Of a stretch of 64,000 nt of DNA, positions 1 to 11,258 are shown piece after piece. This DNA is from Gigaspora rosea. Lineage: Eukaryota > Glomeromycota > Glomeromycetes > Diversisporales > Gigasporaceae. The translations under genes were made by a program, and so were the position numbers. The stretch spans positions 121,194 through 185,193 of the forward strand of contig QKWP01000868.1 of NCBI GenBank assembly GCA_003550325.1, written 5' to 3'. The notes under the pieces were generated by a model. It worked only from the letters and a program-made list of their open reading frames with translations. It ran no database searches and was not told the origin of the DNA. The number at the start of each line of letters is the position of its first letter. The first letter of the stretch is position 1.

Positions 1-1195
1 AAAAAAAAAAAAAAAAGAAATCTATTTAATTAAAACAATTTATTTTTATTTAATAAATTTTTTGTATATTTTTGATACTATGCTACAACCTCTCTATAAT
101 GAGCTCTAATAAATATCTCAAAATTTTCAAATTATATAATAAATTATTTACTATAAAATCTCTATGGGCTTTAATGAAATTTCAATTTGGTATAGAAAAG
201 TTGATTGAAATTTTTTTGATAATAAAAAATAATTTTATATATAGAACTAAAATAATTTTTTTATAAAAATACAAATTAGTTTTTAAAAATTATATTTAAA
301 CAATAAAGCACTTTTAATGGATAATATAATGATGTTAAAATTCTAGTTAACTTATTTTTTTTATAAATATAAAATATAATATTGATTAAGGTTTTTTAAT
401 AAACTTGAATTATAATATTGATTAATAAGCAATATTAAGAATATATAATATACATCAAATAGGATATATTATGAATCTGACTTTTATTATTTATAAAATA
501 GATTAAATATATAATAAAGCCTTGTACTCAAGAGAAAGAAATAGTGGATAATTAATAAACAATAATCTACTTTTTTATTATCTTCTACAATTATTAATTA
601 AACTATTGGTCTACTATAAAGTGGTATAGTAGTATAATATAATATTTTATCTATCTGCTATATTGCTTGTGTATATAATATATCATTACTCTGACTAGCT
701 ATTTCTTAATAGATTGAGACTATTATAGTTGTTGTTTCTAATGTTCTAATATACTATGAATACTGTTATTGATTATTAATAAAAGAGCTTACTATTCTTA
801 AATATTAATAACTAAAGCCTTGACTTATTTATTTACCAAACATAACATGGCTCCTTCAATACAATTGTACTGTTGGTTTAGTTTGGTTGGTATTAGGTTG
901 TTCCAAAAGATACTAATTAACTATTATCATTACAGGTTGAATCAATAAATACTGAGTACATACTAGAAAACAAATTTTCTGGTATATACTTAGGATTTTA
1001 TTATAAATCTGCCAAATATCTGTAGCACATTAGCAATATATTGGTTGTACATCAGTAAAATAGTATTGTATATTTTGGCTATCCAAAGCCTTTTTTGCTT
1101 TTGTCTATTCCAAATGTCCAAATATCCAAGATTAGCCAAAGCTTGTTCAGGTTTTAATAATTAATAAATTTGTATAGATGCTGAATATATTCTAG
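1..1195. other. AT-rich intergenic sequence, no gene seen
   Basis: It opens with a poly-A run and is otherwise AT-rich with stops in all frames. The only open frame (72-266) is low-complexity and has no recognisable motif. I see no RNA gene or confident transposon ends here. Confidence 0.6.
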
Positions 1196-1649
1196 TAGGG
1201 TTTCTTCAAATTGAATTGAATATCAGGCATATTTGAATTTGATTGAATCAAATAAATCTTTGATTTGAATTTGATTTGATTAAATCAAATTTAAACAAAT
1301 CAAATTTATTTGTAATTTTTAAAAAATTTTAAAATTTTAATCACTTTTCAAAATTTTCAATTTATACAAAGTTTTACTAAATTAATCAAATTTTGTATTA
1401 AATAAAAAATGTTCTTCTAATCAAAATAGCCCCAGTTTTATAGAATAAAAAAAGCATTTGTCTTAATAAAATTTGTATAAATAGCTATCATATCTATAGT
1501 TTCAAAAAAATTTTTAAATATTTGTCAAATCAAATTGAATATTTTGTCAATTTGAATTTGATTTGATTTAAAATTTTTGTATTTGAATTTGATTTGAAAT
1601 CAAATATTTGATTGAATTAAATTGAATCAAATTGAATTGTGGAACTCTA
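1196..1649. mobile_element. hAT-type MITE with TTTGATTTGAA subterminal repeats
   Basis: The left end TAGGGTTTCTTCAAATTG and the inverted right end TAGAGTTCCACAATTCAATT form an imperfect TIR. The interior is packed with direct and inverted copies of TTTGATTTGAATTTGA. The flanks TATTCTAG (1188-1195) and CTTTCTAG (1650-1657) look like a decayed 8-bp target duplication (6 of 8 match). There is no coding sequence, so it is nonautonomous. Confidence 0.6.
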
Positions 1650-1826
1650 CTTTCTAGTTAATAATTAATAAATTTGTAAAATTATATATTTTTTTAAATA
1701 CTAAACACATTCTATCTAAAATTAAAATAAAGTATTTTAATAAAATTTTAAGTAATTTTACTTTATATTACTAATATTAATCTACTTTATGGTATCTTAC
1801 TAATATACAATCAATATACTACTAAC

Positions 1827-2140
1827 CAGTGTATAAAATCTATATGAACAATATGCTTATGTGCATATGTTTTTAAAAAGTTTCACATATTTTTGGCTAG
1901 AAATATGCACAGAATTACATACCTTTGGACTAAATAGTGCACCAAATCATTAGTAAAATTAGAAAATGTGCATATAGAGCACACTGTCACATAATTTATT
2001 GTATGCATATTTAGTTTTATCTATATAAATTTAATTATAACAAAGCTATATAGTGCACAAGTTTTTAAAATTGTTCATATAAATTATGTGTACAATGTGC
2101 ACAAGATTCACATACTTTTAGGATCAGATTTTATATACTG
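1827..2140. mobile_element. hAT-like MITE with ATATGTGCA repeats
   Basis: The ends CAGTGTATAAAATCTATATG and, inverted, CAGTATATAAAATCTG pair with each other. The interior carries repeated TATGTGCA/TGCACA strings in both orientations. Flanks CTACTAAC and CTGCTAAT match at 6 of 8 positions, which fits an old hAT target duplication. It has no coding capacity. Confidence 0.5.
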
Positions 2141-2827
2141 CTGCTAATATGCTACAGGTATTTGGCAAATTTATAGTAGAATAACAAATATATAATAGAA
2201 GATTTGTCTTCCAGTATGATCTAGTATTTATTGAATCAATATGTACATTTTGGTAGTAACTATAAGACCCATTACTTTGAACCCTGTATAGTTAAAAAGA
2301 AGAAAAGAAATTAACTTAGTGAATATACTAACAAACTAGTACCAAAAATAAAGCAAAGTAATTTTTTTTTTATTTTAAAGATAGGAGTCACTTCAAGATT
2401 ACTAAGTGCCTTTGCTAGGCTTTTCTGTTTTCTGATCCTATCTTCAAAAAATGTAGTTCAAAGTGTAGTACAAGTTGGTATCAATAATACACAAAAAATG
2501 GCACAGTTAGAGTAATATGTACAGGTCCTTGTATGGCAAAAGGCAGTACAGAATTATGACAGAAGGTGGCACATTATGTCTTGTTATAAGTAATGGCACA
2601 TTTATTTAACAGAATAATTTGTGTCAAATATAATATATATTGGCTTATGACCTATGCCATTTGGGCTAGTAAATGTTGCAACCTGAATCTTTAATAGTCC
2701 AATTAGTACAGATATACAGTCCACTAAAAGCCCAAAAAAATTTGTGCTAACAAGCCTTTTATATACAAAAATCTGGGTCTTATCTGTGCTACCCAAACCT
2801 GTGCTATTCTGAGCCAACCTATTATAC

Positions 2828-3475
2828 TAGGACCCTGAACAATCTATATGAAATCATATTTGAAAAATTGCTAATGAAGACCTTTTTTTTAAAAAAAATT
2901 ATATTTAAAAAGTAGATATTGGATAAAAGGTTATATTTGAAAACAGTTAATATGCAAAAAAGGTATATTTAAAGAATGCTAGTAGGTAATTTTTATAAAT
3001 CTTATATTTGAAATATGCTAATAAAAAATTCGATAAAAAATCTAAGCAATAAATGCAAAAATTAAAAAAAACAAAAATTGGAAAAATGCAAAAATTGTGA
3101 TAAAAGAGAAAATTTTTTATCTTTTTTTTTAGAGAATGTAACTTTGTTTTTTTGTCTTTTATTTTTTTTTTAGAGAACGTTATTTTGTTTTATTTTTTAG
3201 AGAACATAACTTTGTTTTTTTTTGTCTTTTATTTTTTTTTTAGAGAATGTTATTTTGTTTTATTTTTTAGAGAATGTAACTTTGTTTTTTTTTTTTTTTT
3301 AGAGAACAAAACTTGTTTTTTTAGAGAATGTTATATTTCAAAAAAGTTAAAATTGGATAAAAGTTCTATCTGATATTTAAAATATAGCTTATATATACCA
3401 ATATAAAAATTCTGGCCAAAAAAAAATTTACTATAATGCTCAAATATAAGCTCATATAGATTATTTAGGGTCCTG
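2828..3475. repeat. TIR-bounded repeat containing a TTTTTAGAGAATGT minisatellite
   Basis: The left end TAGGACCCTGAACAATCTAT matches the inverted right end CAGGACCCTAAATAATCTAT, continuing into ATGA and TATTTGA. Inside, about 3120-3345, a purine/T-rich unit built on TTTTTAGAGAATGTAACTTTG recurs several times with AGAACGTTATTTTG variants. No convincing target duplication was found, so this is an old nonautonomous element. Confidence 0.5.
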
Positions 3476-3529
3476 TCATACCCTTACTGTACATTTATAG
3501 GAAATGATTTTTTACTAACAGTATATCAA

Positions 3530-4985
3530 TGCTAATTCCATGTAAGCATTGTAGAACATGTTGGCAAGTGAGATTACTCACAAATCAGCACAAGTGTCCC
3601 AATTTCTTTAAGTTCTCTCTTTTTTTTTTTTGCAAAAACCATATCAATATCAATACAAATTTTTGTAATAAATATCATATAAGTATTGTAGAACAAGATA
3701 CTAAGTGAGACCATTTACAGGTTAGCAAGTATGTTCTAAATCTTTATATTTTCAAAAAAAATTTTCTGATACAAATTTATAGCTCTATAAAAAAAGTGGT
3801 CTAAGCAGTGTTATAGTTTTGCATAGTGATGTCCTTAATGCCATATATACTATAGAACATATATCATACTGTCTGAGTTTAGATGATATATATTGGTATA
3901 TTATTTATGTCCATATAAGATTTGTATGCCTCGATTCATACCAAAACACATAAATTTTGTCTTAGTAAAGTGCAGCAAATCCCAGTCTATTTATAGTCCA
4001 AAATGTCTAGATAGACAGTCCAATTTAGACCATTTTAGTTGTGCCAACTTGGAACTCTCACAACCTGTTTCTCTGGCCATTCCACAAATCAACATGCCTG
4101 TCTATAGAAACCTTTGCATATCCATATAGTATTCTTTATTTTTATTTTTTTTAGTATAGTACCAAATATCACTTAAATGTTGTAGAGCTTAGCAAGATCA
4201 ATTCGCAAGTCTGCAAACATGACATTTCCTCTTTTTTACTATACCAAATATTATATAAACTTGTAGAGCAAGTTGCTAAGCAAGATTACTTACAAGTTAG
4301 TAGGCATGTTCCAAGCCCTTTACATTTCTCATTTCTATTTTCATTATTCTTTATTTTTCTTTTGTAACTTATATTAATAGCAGCTAACTATATCAATATT
4401 AACACCAATTACTATACTAAATTTTTTATAAGTATCGCAGAGCAAGTTAAGTTACTGCACGAGATTTCTTGAAAGATCAATTACAAGTCAGCACATATAT
4501 TCTACACAACTTTTTTTTGATGCAAATTACTATACTAAACATTGCCTATAAATTGTAGAACAAGTTGCTAAGCAAGAACATGTACAAGACAGCAGGCATG
4601 TCACAAGCTTTCACAAGTTTCTTTTATTTTTCAATTTTTTTTCAAAAACAATATCAATGTCAATATAAATTACCATGCTAAATATTAAATAAACACTATA
4701 GAGCAAATATTGAGCAAGACTATTTACAAGTCAGCAAAATATGTCCCAAGCCTTTATATTTCTATTTCTTTTCTTTCTTTTTCAGATATTATCTAAGCCT
4801 TTGTGAAGTCAGCAAGCATGTTTCCAATCTATCTTTTTTTTTGTAAAATACTATATTGCATCAATGCAAATTTTTACATAAAGAAAGAGCAGAACTAAAA
4901 TATCATATAAATATTGTAAGCATATTGGCTGTACAAGACCACTTACAAGCTAGCAAGCATGTCACGAGCCCTTTATTTTTATCTT
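3530..4985. repeat. Decayed tandem array, unit about 100-150 bp
   Basis: A block of the general form TATAAGTATTGTAGAGCAAG, then TTGCTAAGCAAGATTACTTA, then CAAGTCAGCAGGCATGTTCC followed by AAGCCTTTATATTTC, recurs about eight times with many substitutions (near 3545, 3675, 4165, 4250, 4430, 4545, 4685 and 4910). Spacing is irregular because of T-rich tracts. Small open frames inside it (for example 3893-4129) have no recognisable domain. Confidence 0.6.
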
Positions 4986-5956
4986 CTTTTTTTTTCAAGA
5001 ATCGTTATAACCACAAAGCCTAATTTTCTATATATAAAAATTTTGTAGCTGTAAAGTCTTTTTTTCTTGCACTATTTGCAGCTACAAAGCCTAAATTTTT
5101 TTTATCAGCTTGTTGCACTAACTGCTACTGCAGCCTTAGCACCTAAATTTCGCATAAGATCTTTATACTATTATTACCTAGAATATTCATAGAGTCATTA
5201 TAGCACTCTTGCAAAGTGTGTTTTAAGATGCTTCTATTTTTTTTTAAAGACTTTGAAATTTCCTTCTTGTTTGGTAAAAAAAATATCAATAAAAAGAAAA
5301 CTGGCTTGTTCTTGTGATGGAGCTGGACATAAAGTTGAGCAGAAAATTCAAATGACAAAGAAGACATAGATCATTATGTTACTCAAATACCATTTCTAAC
5401 ATGAGCAAGTTCTGTAATCTGTTTGTTATATAGAAAGTTCCATGACTGCAATAATGTACCATCTTGTAACTCCGATCACAATCAAATTAGTTTGTCATCT
5501 GTTCCTAGTTTAGTGCAACTGTATTGCACAGCTACTTATTTAAATATAAAGTATATATATGAATATATATTTATACAGTATATATTTAGTTGCTCAACTA
5601 AACCATTTGACCAATTTGACTAGGCCAGTTTAATTAATAAATTTTTGGTTGACCAGTGATTGACCAATTCTAATAATATAATATTATCTTTACTTTTTCT
5701 TTTTTTTTCTTTATATTAAACTTTCTTTCTTTGTTTATCTTTACTACAATACTTTTTTTTCTGGTCTTTTCAAATTATTTTGAAAAGGCTATTCCAGACC
5801 ATATTTAAAATATTTCTGATTTGGTTTGTTAGTTTGTTGGAGTATATCCATATATGAGATAATATTATATTAGTTTAGTAATAATTTTTTGATCAAATAA
5901 TGCAATAAAGAGTATTTTCTGAATAATTAAAAAATTATCATTGTACTAATATGATA

Positions 5957-6202
5957 TGGGGGGTGTCAGTAGAAACCAGGCAAATTGTTTCTAAGTAAAT
6001 TTTTTTTTAAACTTTGATTAAATTATCTTAGCAACTATTAAACCAATCTTGATAAATTTTTTTTTATTTTAATTCTATGTAGTTATAGAATTAGAATAAA
6101 AAAAAATTTATCAAGATTGGTTTAATAGTTGTTAAGATATTTTAATTTAAAGTTAAAAAAAATTACTAAAAATGATTTGCCTGGTTTCTATTGACACCCC
6201 CA
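5957..6202. mobile_element. Foldback MITE, AGTAGAAACCA family copy 1
   Basis: It is almost fully palindromic. The ends TGGGGGGTGTCAGTAGAAAC and, inverted, TGGGGGTGTCAATAGAAACC flank inverted arms containing ATTAAACCAATCTTGATAAA. It shares the AGTAGAAACCA(A)GG core with the elements at 23158-23537 and 43430-44202. Flanks are TAT/ATA, so the target duplication may be TA, which is ambiguous in this sequence. Confidence 0.7.
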
Positions 6203-6989
6203 TATATCTCAGAATTATTATACTATATTGATATTATAATACAGCAAATTTTGATTATAAATTCACTAATTAAGTTTTTTTAAAACCTTTTTAATTTATA
6301 TCATGCAATATATATAGTATAAATAATGTCAGTTTTATTAAATTATACCACTAGTGCTTAACACTACAATAATTTTTACCAATCAAATTTTTTAAATGCA
6401 TATAATATAAAAATCAGATGTAATATAAAAATTTTGTTGTTTTGCTATTTTTTTTAAAAAATACTTTCTAACTCAAAATTTTATCTATGAAACTACCTTT
6501 TTTTTTAAAAAAAAAAAGAACTCTTTGTAAAATTTTACTATATACTATACCTTACCCTAAACCTAACTATTAACTATAACTTAACATTTATCAACTTTAA
6601 TATTTGTTTATTTTTTTGATATTGATCTTCACATTACACCATGCTCTAATAGTGAAAGCTATATTTGAGTTGTATAAAAATTTGGTTCTTGTTATTAAGA
6701 TAAATAGATTAGGGCTTCTAATTATGTCTGAATCTTTAAATAAGAGTTTTGGGATTTAATTTGTAATACTAACTACATTATTACCGTTAATTCATATAGA
6801 AATTTCTATTGCTATTTTAAACTATATTAGCACAGAGTATACTCTTAAAAAAAGTTTGTAAATTGCAAAAATTAAATTCTGTGTTATATATATATATTAA
6901 TATTTTAATAATTATGAATTTTTACAAAATAATCCTATCTCTTAAATTATTTGTTCAAGTTATTTTATAGTTGCAAAAAAGAATTATAT
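6203..6989. other. Intergenic, with part of a dispersed repeat
   Basis: About 6370-6600 resembles, in inverted orientation, the repeat at 39945-40200 (shared features are the cctaaacctaac stretch, a T-rich tract and the string AACTCAAAATTTTATCTATG). No gene is seen. Confidence 0.4.
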
Positions 6990-6998
6990 TAAATTATT
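6990..6998. repeat. Left 9-bp target-site duplication of the giant MULE
   Basis: TAAATTATT lies directly before the left TIR and is repeated exactly after the right TIR. Confidence 0.88.
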
Positions 6999-7048
6999 GA
7001 GCAAATCTACGGACCATCCCTATAGGTTTCGTTATGCACCTACCCCTG
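6999..7048 (+). repeat. Left terminal inverted repeat of the giant MULE
   Basis: It pairs with the complement of 22993-23042. The first 22 bp are identical, then two transitions occur within the next 14 bp, after which only blocks such as CCCCT still match. Confidence 0.88.
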
Positions 7049-7688
7049 CAGTAATACATAAAATAAATATATACAAATTTACTTACCGCTAAAATTACAT
7101 TGTACAAATTTTTTTAATACGTATGTAATTGTTAGATTAATATAGTAAAAGCGACTTATTGACAGATTGTCAAGATAATGCATGTTGCGTCATTATTAAA
7201 ATAAATAGAGGGACCTGATCACTTTGTGACCAAACTTCTACCCTTTCAAGTAAATAAACACTTCTACTTTACTTCTACGTTTTAAGTAAATAAACATCTA
7301 AACCAAATAAAGTCTCGTGGAATAAGTATAGTTGTGTAAGTTAGAAATCAAGACGAAGTAGAGAAAACAAAAAAAAACTTACGTCAAATAATTAGTCTTT
7401 CTTGAAAATTGGGCTTATTTTTTTTCATATTGGCACTTGATGCACAAACATACATACTATTTTAGACCTAGTATATATACAAACGTTCGTGTTAATCCAC
7501 ATACATACTATTCTTTCCTGTACAAAACTTGTGCTTTTATTACTATACCGAAGTATCATTAAGCACTTAATATTTTTAATAACACATTCGTTTTTATAAT
7601 ACCTTATACACAATGTACAACTTTATAGACATAAACCTCCATTTTATAATACTTCAACATAATTTGCATATCTTAAAAATTTTTTTAA

Positions 7689-10273
7689 ATGGATCCTTTA
7701 CGCATTGGAATTAGCAAAAGACGACCATTAAATGTTCAATCCATACCTGAAACAGCTTTTGAGGAGGCATCTAGATTGTGTGTTGGAATGCAGTTTGAAA
7801 ACTGGGAACATGTAAATTCAGTTTTATTGGCATATAGGCAACAAAAAGGGTTTATGTGGCAAATTGAGAATTCATATCCTGACAAAAATGGTGGTATTTA
7901 CAAATATATGTTCGAATGTCAGCATGCTGGGAAGTTTCATTCAAAAAAAGCAACAACAGATCCTACTCAGCAACGTAATCGAAAGTCAGTTAAAACAGAA
8001 TGCACTTGTTATGTCAATCTATGTTGGCCATCAAGTTCCACTGGTCTGGCTATTACTAAATTGAATTTCACGCATTTTGGGCATGAACTTAATCCTGGTA
8101 CAGTGATTTTTGCAAATATTTATAGACAATTTCCCCAAAATGTAATGGACAAAATCAAGTTTTATGTTAAGGCAGTTCATGGTATTGATCAACAGACATT
8201 AAGACAACTTTTGCAGCGTGAATTCAATGATCAATTATTTTTGGATAAGGACTTAGCCAATGCTATTCAATTTTTCTGGAGAAATGATATCATGAATACT
8301 GAACAAAATCCTGAAAACGATGCATCGAATTTACTTAAAACATTACAAAAAATGAAGGAAGACGATCCTACATGGTTTATAGCTGAACATTGTATTAAGA
8401 ATCGCCTTTATTATTTATTTTGGATGATACCTCTTCAACAAAACATTTATATAAGGCATCATGATGTTATTTTAACAGACAATACAGCATCAACAAATAA
8501 GTACTGAATGGCATTATGTTTGTTTGTGGGAGTTGACGAACATAGGCATTCAAGATTAGTAGCACAGGCATTGATGTCTGACGAAACAACATCATCATAT
8601 ATGTGGGTTCTTAATAGACTTCTTGAGGCAACAAATAATTTAGCACCAATTACGATTTATTCTGATTGTGATACCGGTCTGGGACCAGCAATTGAAACAG
8701 TCCTCCTGAATACAAGATACTTACATTGTATTTTCCACATTTTTCAAAATATTAAAATGCACTTAGCACGTTCTCTTGGTTCTAAATTTGTTGAATTTCA
8801 AAGTGATTTTTTCTCTGGTCGTAATACATTATTTCAAGAAGTTTTTGAATCACAATTTGATTCATTATGTGTAAAATATCCTGAAGCATCTTCATATCTA
8901 AGAAGTACACTATATCCTATTAAAACACGTTGGGCGAAATGTTTTACCTTTCAGGTAGGAATTAGATGATTATATAGCATAATAATTATGTTGTTAATAC
9001 TCTATTTTTTTATTATATATAAGAGTTTAATGCTGGAATGTTGTCTACTCAATGTGTAGAATCAATCAATGCAATAGTTCATCAACGTGTTAATTCACAT
9101 TCAACATTAATGGAATTTTTTAAAAGCATGCAGGAAATATTGGCTTCTGAGCTACAAAAATCCAAATATCGTGATTATTTAGATAATCTACCTTTTAATA
9201 TTGTGTCCTCTTTAGCAAACTGAGTCTTTCCAAAGTTAGTTGAATCTTTAAAGTCAGTTTTAACGGATAGAGTTTTTGAAATCCAGAAGGCTCAAATTGA
9301 AGTTTGTTTCGAATATTATTCATCAATGGTTTCTGCTGATTTATATTTTTCACATGATAAAGTAAGAATTATATAAATTTAAAATAATTTTATTACTATT
9401 GAAATTGATATAATGCAAAGCAAATTTTTTTTAGCCTGATATGAACGATTCCTCTATTTGTCTTGAAGATGTTGTGGATAGATCTCAAGTTGCGCTTAGA
9501 TTAGTTATTGAACATGTAGATCTTACAAATATTACAGAAATTTGGGAAGTTCGGCACATGTCAAATAATTCAACTTCTATGAATTATGTTGTATTACTCC
9601 AAGATTATTCGCATATCTGCACGTGTTTACTTTTATTTAGTGAAGGCCTTGTCTGCCATCACTTTTTTCAAGTATTGTTGAAAACATGTAATACAACGTT
9701 TTCAATTTCATTAATCAAAAGTCGTTGGTACAAGAAAAGTACTACTTTATGTGATTTTAGTACTTTATTTAATCACTTTGAAGTATTAAATGAAATGAAT
9801 AATGAAACAATTGTTGGTTTGCTATGAATGAAATTCAAAACCTTAGGCAGGTCAATTTAAATGAAGATTCAGAAATTAATTCTATAATTAATAAACGGCA
9901 AATTTATGGAAAATGCGCAGCGTTGGGACGAAAGCTAGCATCATTGGCAGCTGATTTTAATTTAACACATATTTCAGCAACATTAAAAGGTTTAATTCAG
10001 CAAGTTGAGGAATCTAACATTACTTCAACAAATAGTAGTACTCAAATTATTGAAAATCCCTTGCAAGCTAATACATGTGAAAGTCAACACAAAAGATTAA
10101 AATCAGTTCTAGAAGAAAATTCCAGTAAAAGAACCAAGAATTCAAATGAAAATTATACATGTCAAAATTGTTATCAAGATGGGCATAATTCGAGAAGCTG
10201 TGTTGCGCCATGTAGAATTTGTCACAAGAATGGGCACACTTATTTGCATTGTTCAATTAAGGAGAATATGTAG
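7689..10273 (+). pseudogene. MULE transposase (FAR1-like finger, DDE, SWIM and zinc-knuckle domains), broken
   Basis: This would cut and paste the surrounding Mutator-like element. The N-terminal part has a FAR1-type Cys/His finger (YMFECQ, TECTCYV, THFGHEL). The MULE catalytic core follows: first Asp in ILTDNTAS (residue 264), second Asp region in IYSDCDTGLG with the HCIFHIF motif, and the Glu in STQCVESIN. Next comes a SWIM finger (CTC...VCHH, about 9617-9655), then two CX2CX4HX4C zinc knuckles (CQNCYQDGHNSRSC and CRICHKNGHTYLHC). Exons join in phase if introns 8955-9025 (71 bp) and 9362-9434 (73 bp) are removed. It is disabled by in-frame TGA stops at 8505-8507 and 9221-9223 and by a frame change at about 9824, where the last exon overlaps the previous stop as ATGA. 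The first ATG was chosen because it opens the longest frame, ahead of the finger. Confidence 0.85.
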
Positions 10274-11004
10274 TTGAGTTATATAGTAGTTATAGTAGTT
10301 CAATATGTAACTGTATAATGAATAATTGCTGATTATCTGGTGCAATCTTTGAATACTACATGTTTGAAACAAATTGTAATTGAATTGTAATTCAACATTT
10401 TAGTAATGATAATTGAGAAACTTGTAAATAATACTTGGTATTCAAATAATGACATTCAGATTAAGGGTTTTATATTATCGAAATATCTTATCAAGAACAT
10501 AACTGGTTACTAGCTAGTGAAGTTAATGTTGTATTCTTGATTACAGTATTAGTGCATTTCCAGGTTTGTACGTACGTACAACTTATATTGCTGATTAATA
10601 TTGATATAGATTTATAGAATTAACCTTTTTTGATGTTACAAGGGCAGGTTATAGAAAAATGGCTTTTGCTTGGGAATTTTTCTTTATATTATTTTCCACG
10701 TCTGTCCAAATTTTCTACATTTAGATCGTATATCGTTACTTATAGCGATAAATGAACTACAACTTTGTATGTACATACGCACATACGTACAGAAAGCAAA
10801 AGTAATATTAATAAGAATTGTAAACGTAGTTTGAAAAACTTTTATTTTATTGACTAACAATAGATTATTATCTAAAGATGAATAAAGATTATAAAGACTA
10901 TGATTTTTATTTAAGAAGTATGATACATTTGCACCTTTGTAACTTAGGTAAGTCTATATTAACTTATTAATATAAATTATTTTTAGTTGGTTTGGATGGC
11001 TCAC
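10274..11004. other. MULE interior, no gene seen
   Basis: An AT-rich stretch with a few CGTACGTAC-type dinucleotide strings (10570, 10770). No open frame or structured repeat stands out. Confidence 0.5.
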
Positions 11005-11122
11005 CTCTGCTTGTTGATAAGTTTGCGAATAAATTTAGTGCCAAAGAGGGGCGATACAACCAGAACAAATGTTAGTTTTGCAGAAGAAACAAGACTATTT
11101 CCTCTATATACTGCATCAAATA
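11005..11122 (-). pseudogene. Exon-like block, possibly captured host gene fragment
   Basis: Read on the minus strand, an AG acceptor at 11124-11123 opens a clean frame (FDAVYRGNSLVSSAKLTF, then SPLFGTKFIRKLINKQ) that ends at a GTGAGC donor. Just upstream (about 11126-11200), a second open stretch reads SSAMLDEFLRDTFEM. The RGNSL string after an EFLRD-type helix recalls RasGAP domains (typically FRGNSL), but the rest does not match well from memory, so no function is assigned. It lies inside the giant MULE and stops at the hAT insertion at 11251, so it may be a piece of a captured gene interrupted by that hAT. Confidence 0.3.
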
Positions 11123-11250
11123 CTAAACTACTTTCCCATTACCTCATTTCGAATGTATCTCGTAAGAATTCATCTAACATCGCTGATGATCGATCATTAG
11201 ACCGGACATGTCACATGCTCGGTCTCGTGATGATTCGAGACATAAGCTGT

Positions 11251-11258
11251 CTTGATAC
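11251..11258. repeat. Left 8-bp TSD of hAT element 1
   Basis: CTTGATAC here is repeated exactly at 13760-13767, on the other side of hAT element 1. Confidence 0.88.

Noticed and set aside
3152-3373. 73-aa open frame rich in Phe
   Set aside because: It is translated from the TTTTTAGAGAATGT minisatellite; no protein motif and no real codon pattern.
11005-11200. RasGAP domain assignment
   Set aside because: Only RGNSL and an EFLRD-like helix fit; the rest of the block does not match the family from memory, so the block is left unnamed.
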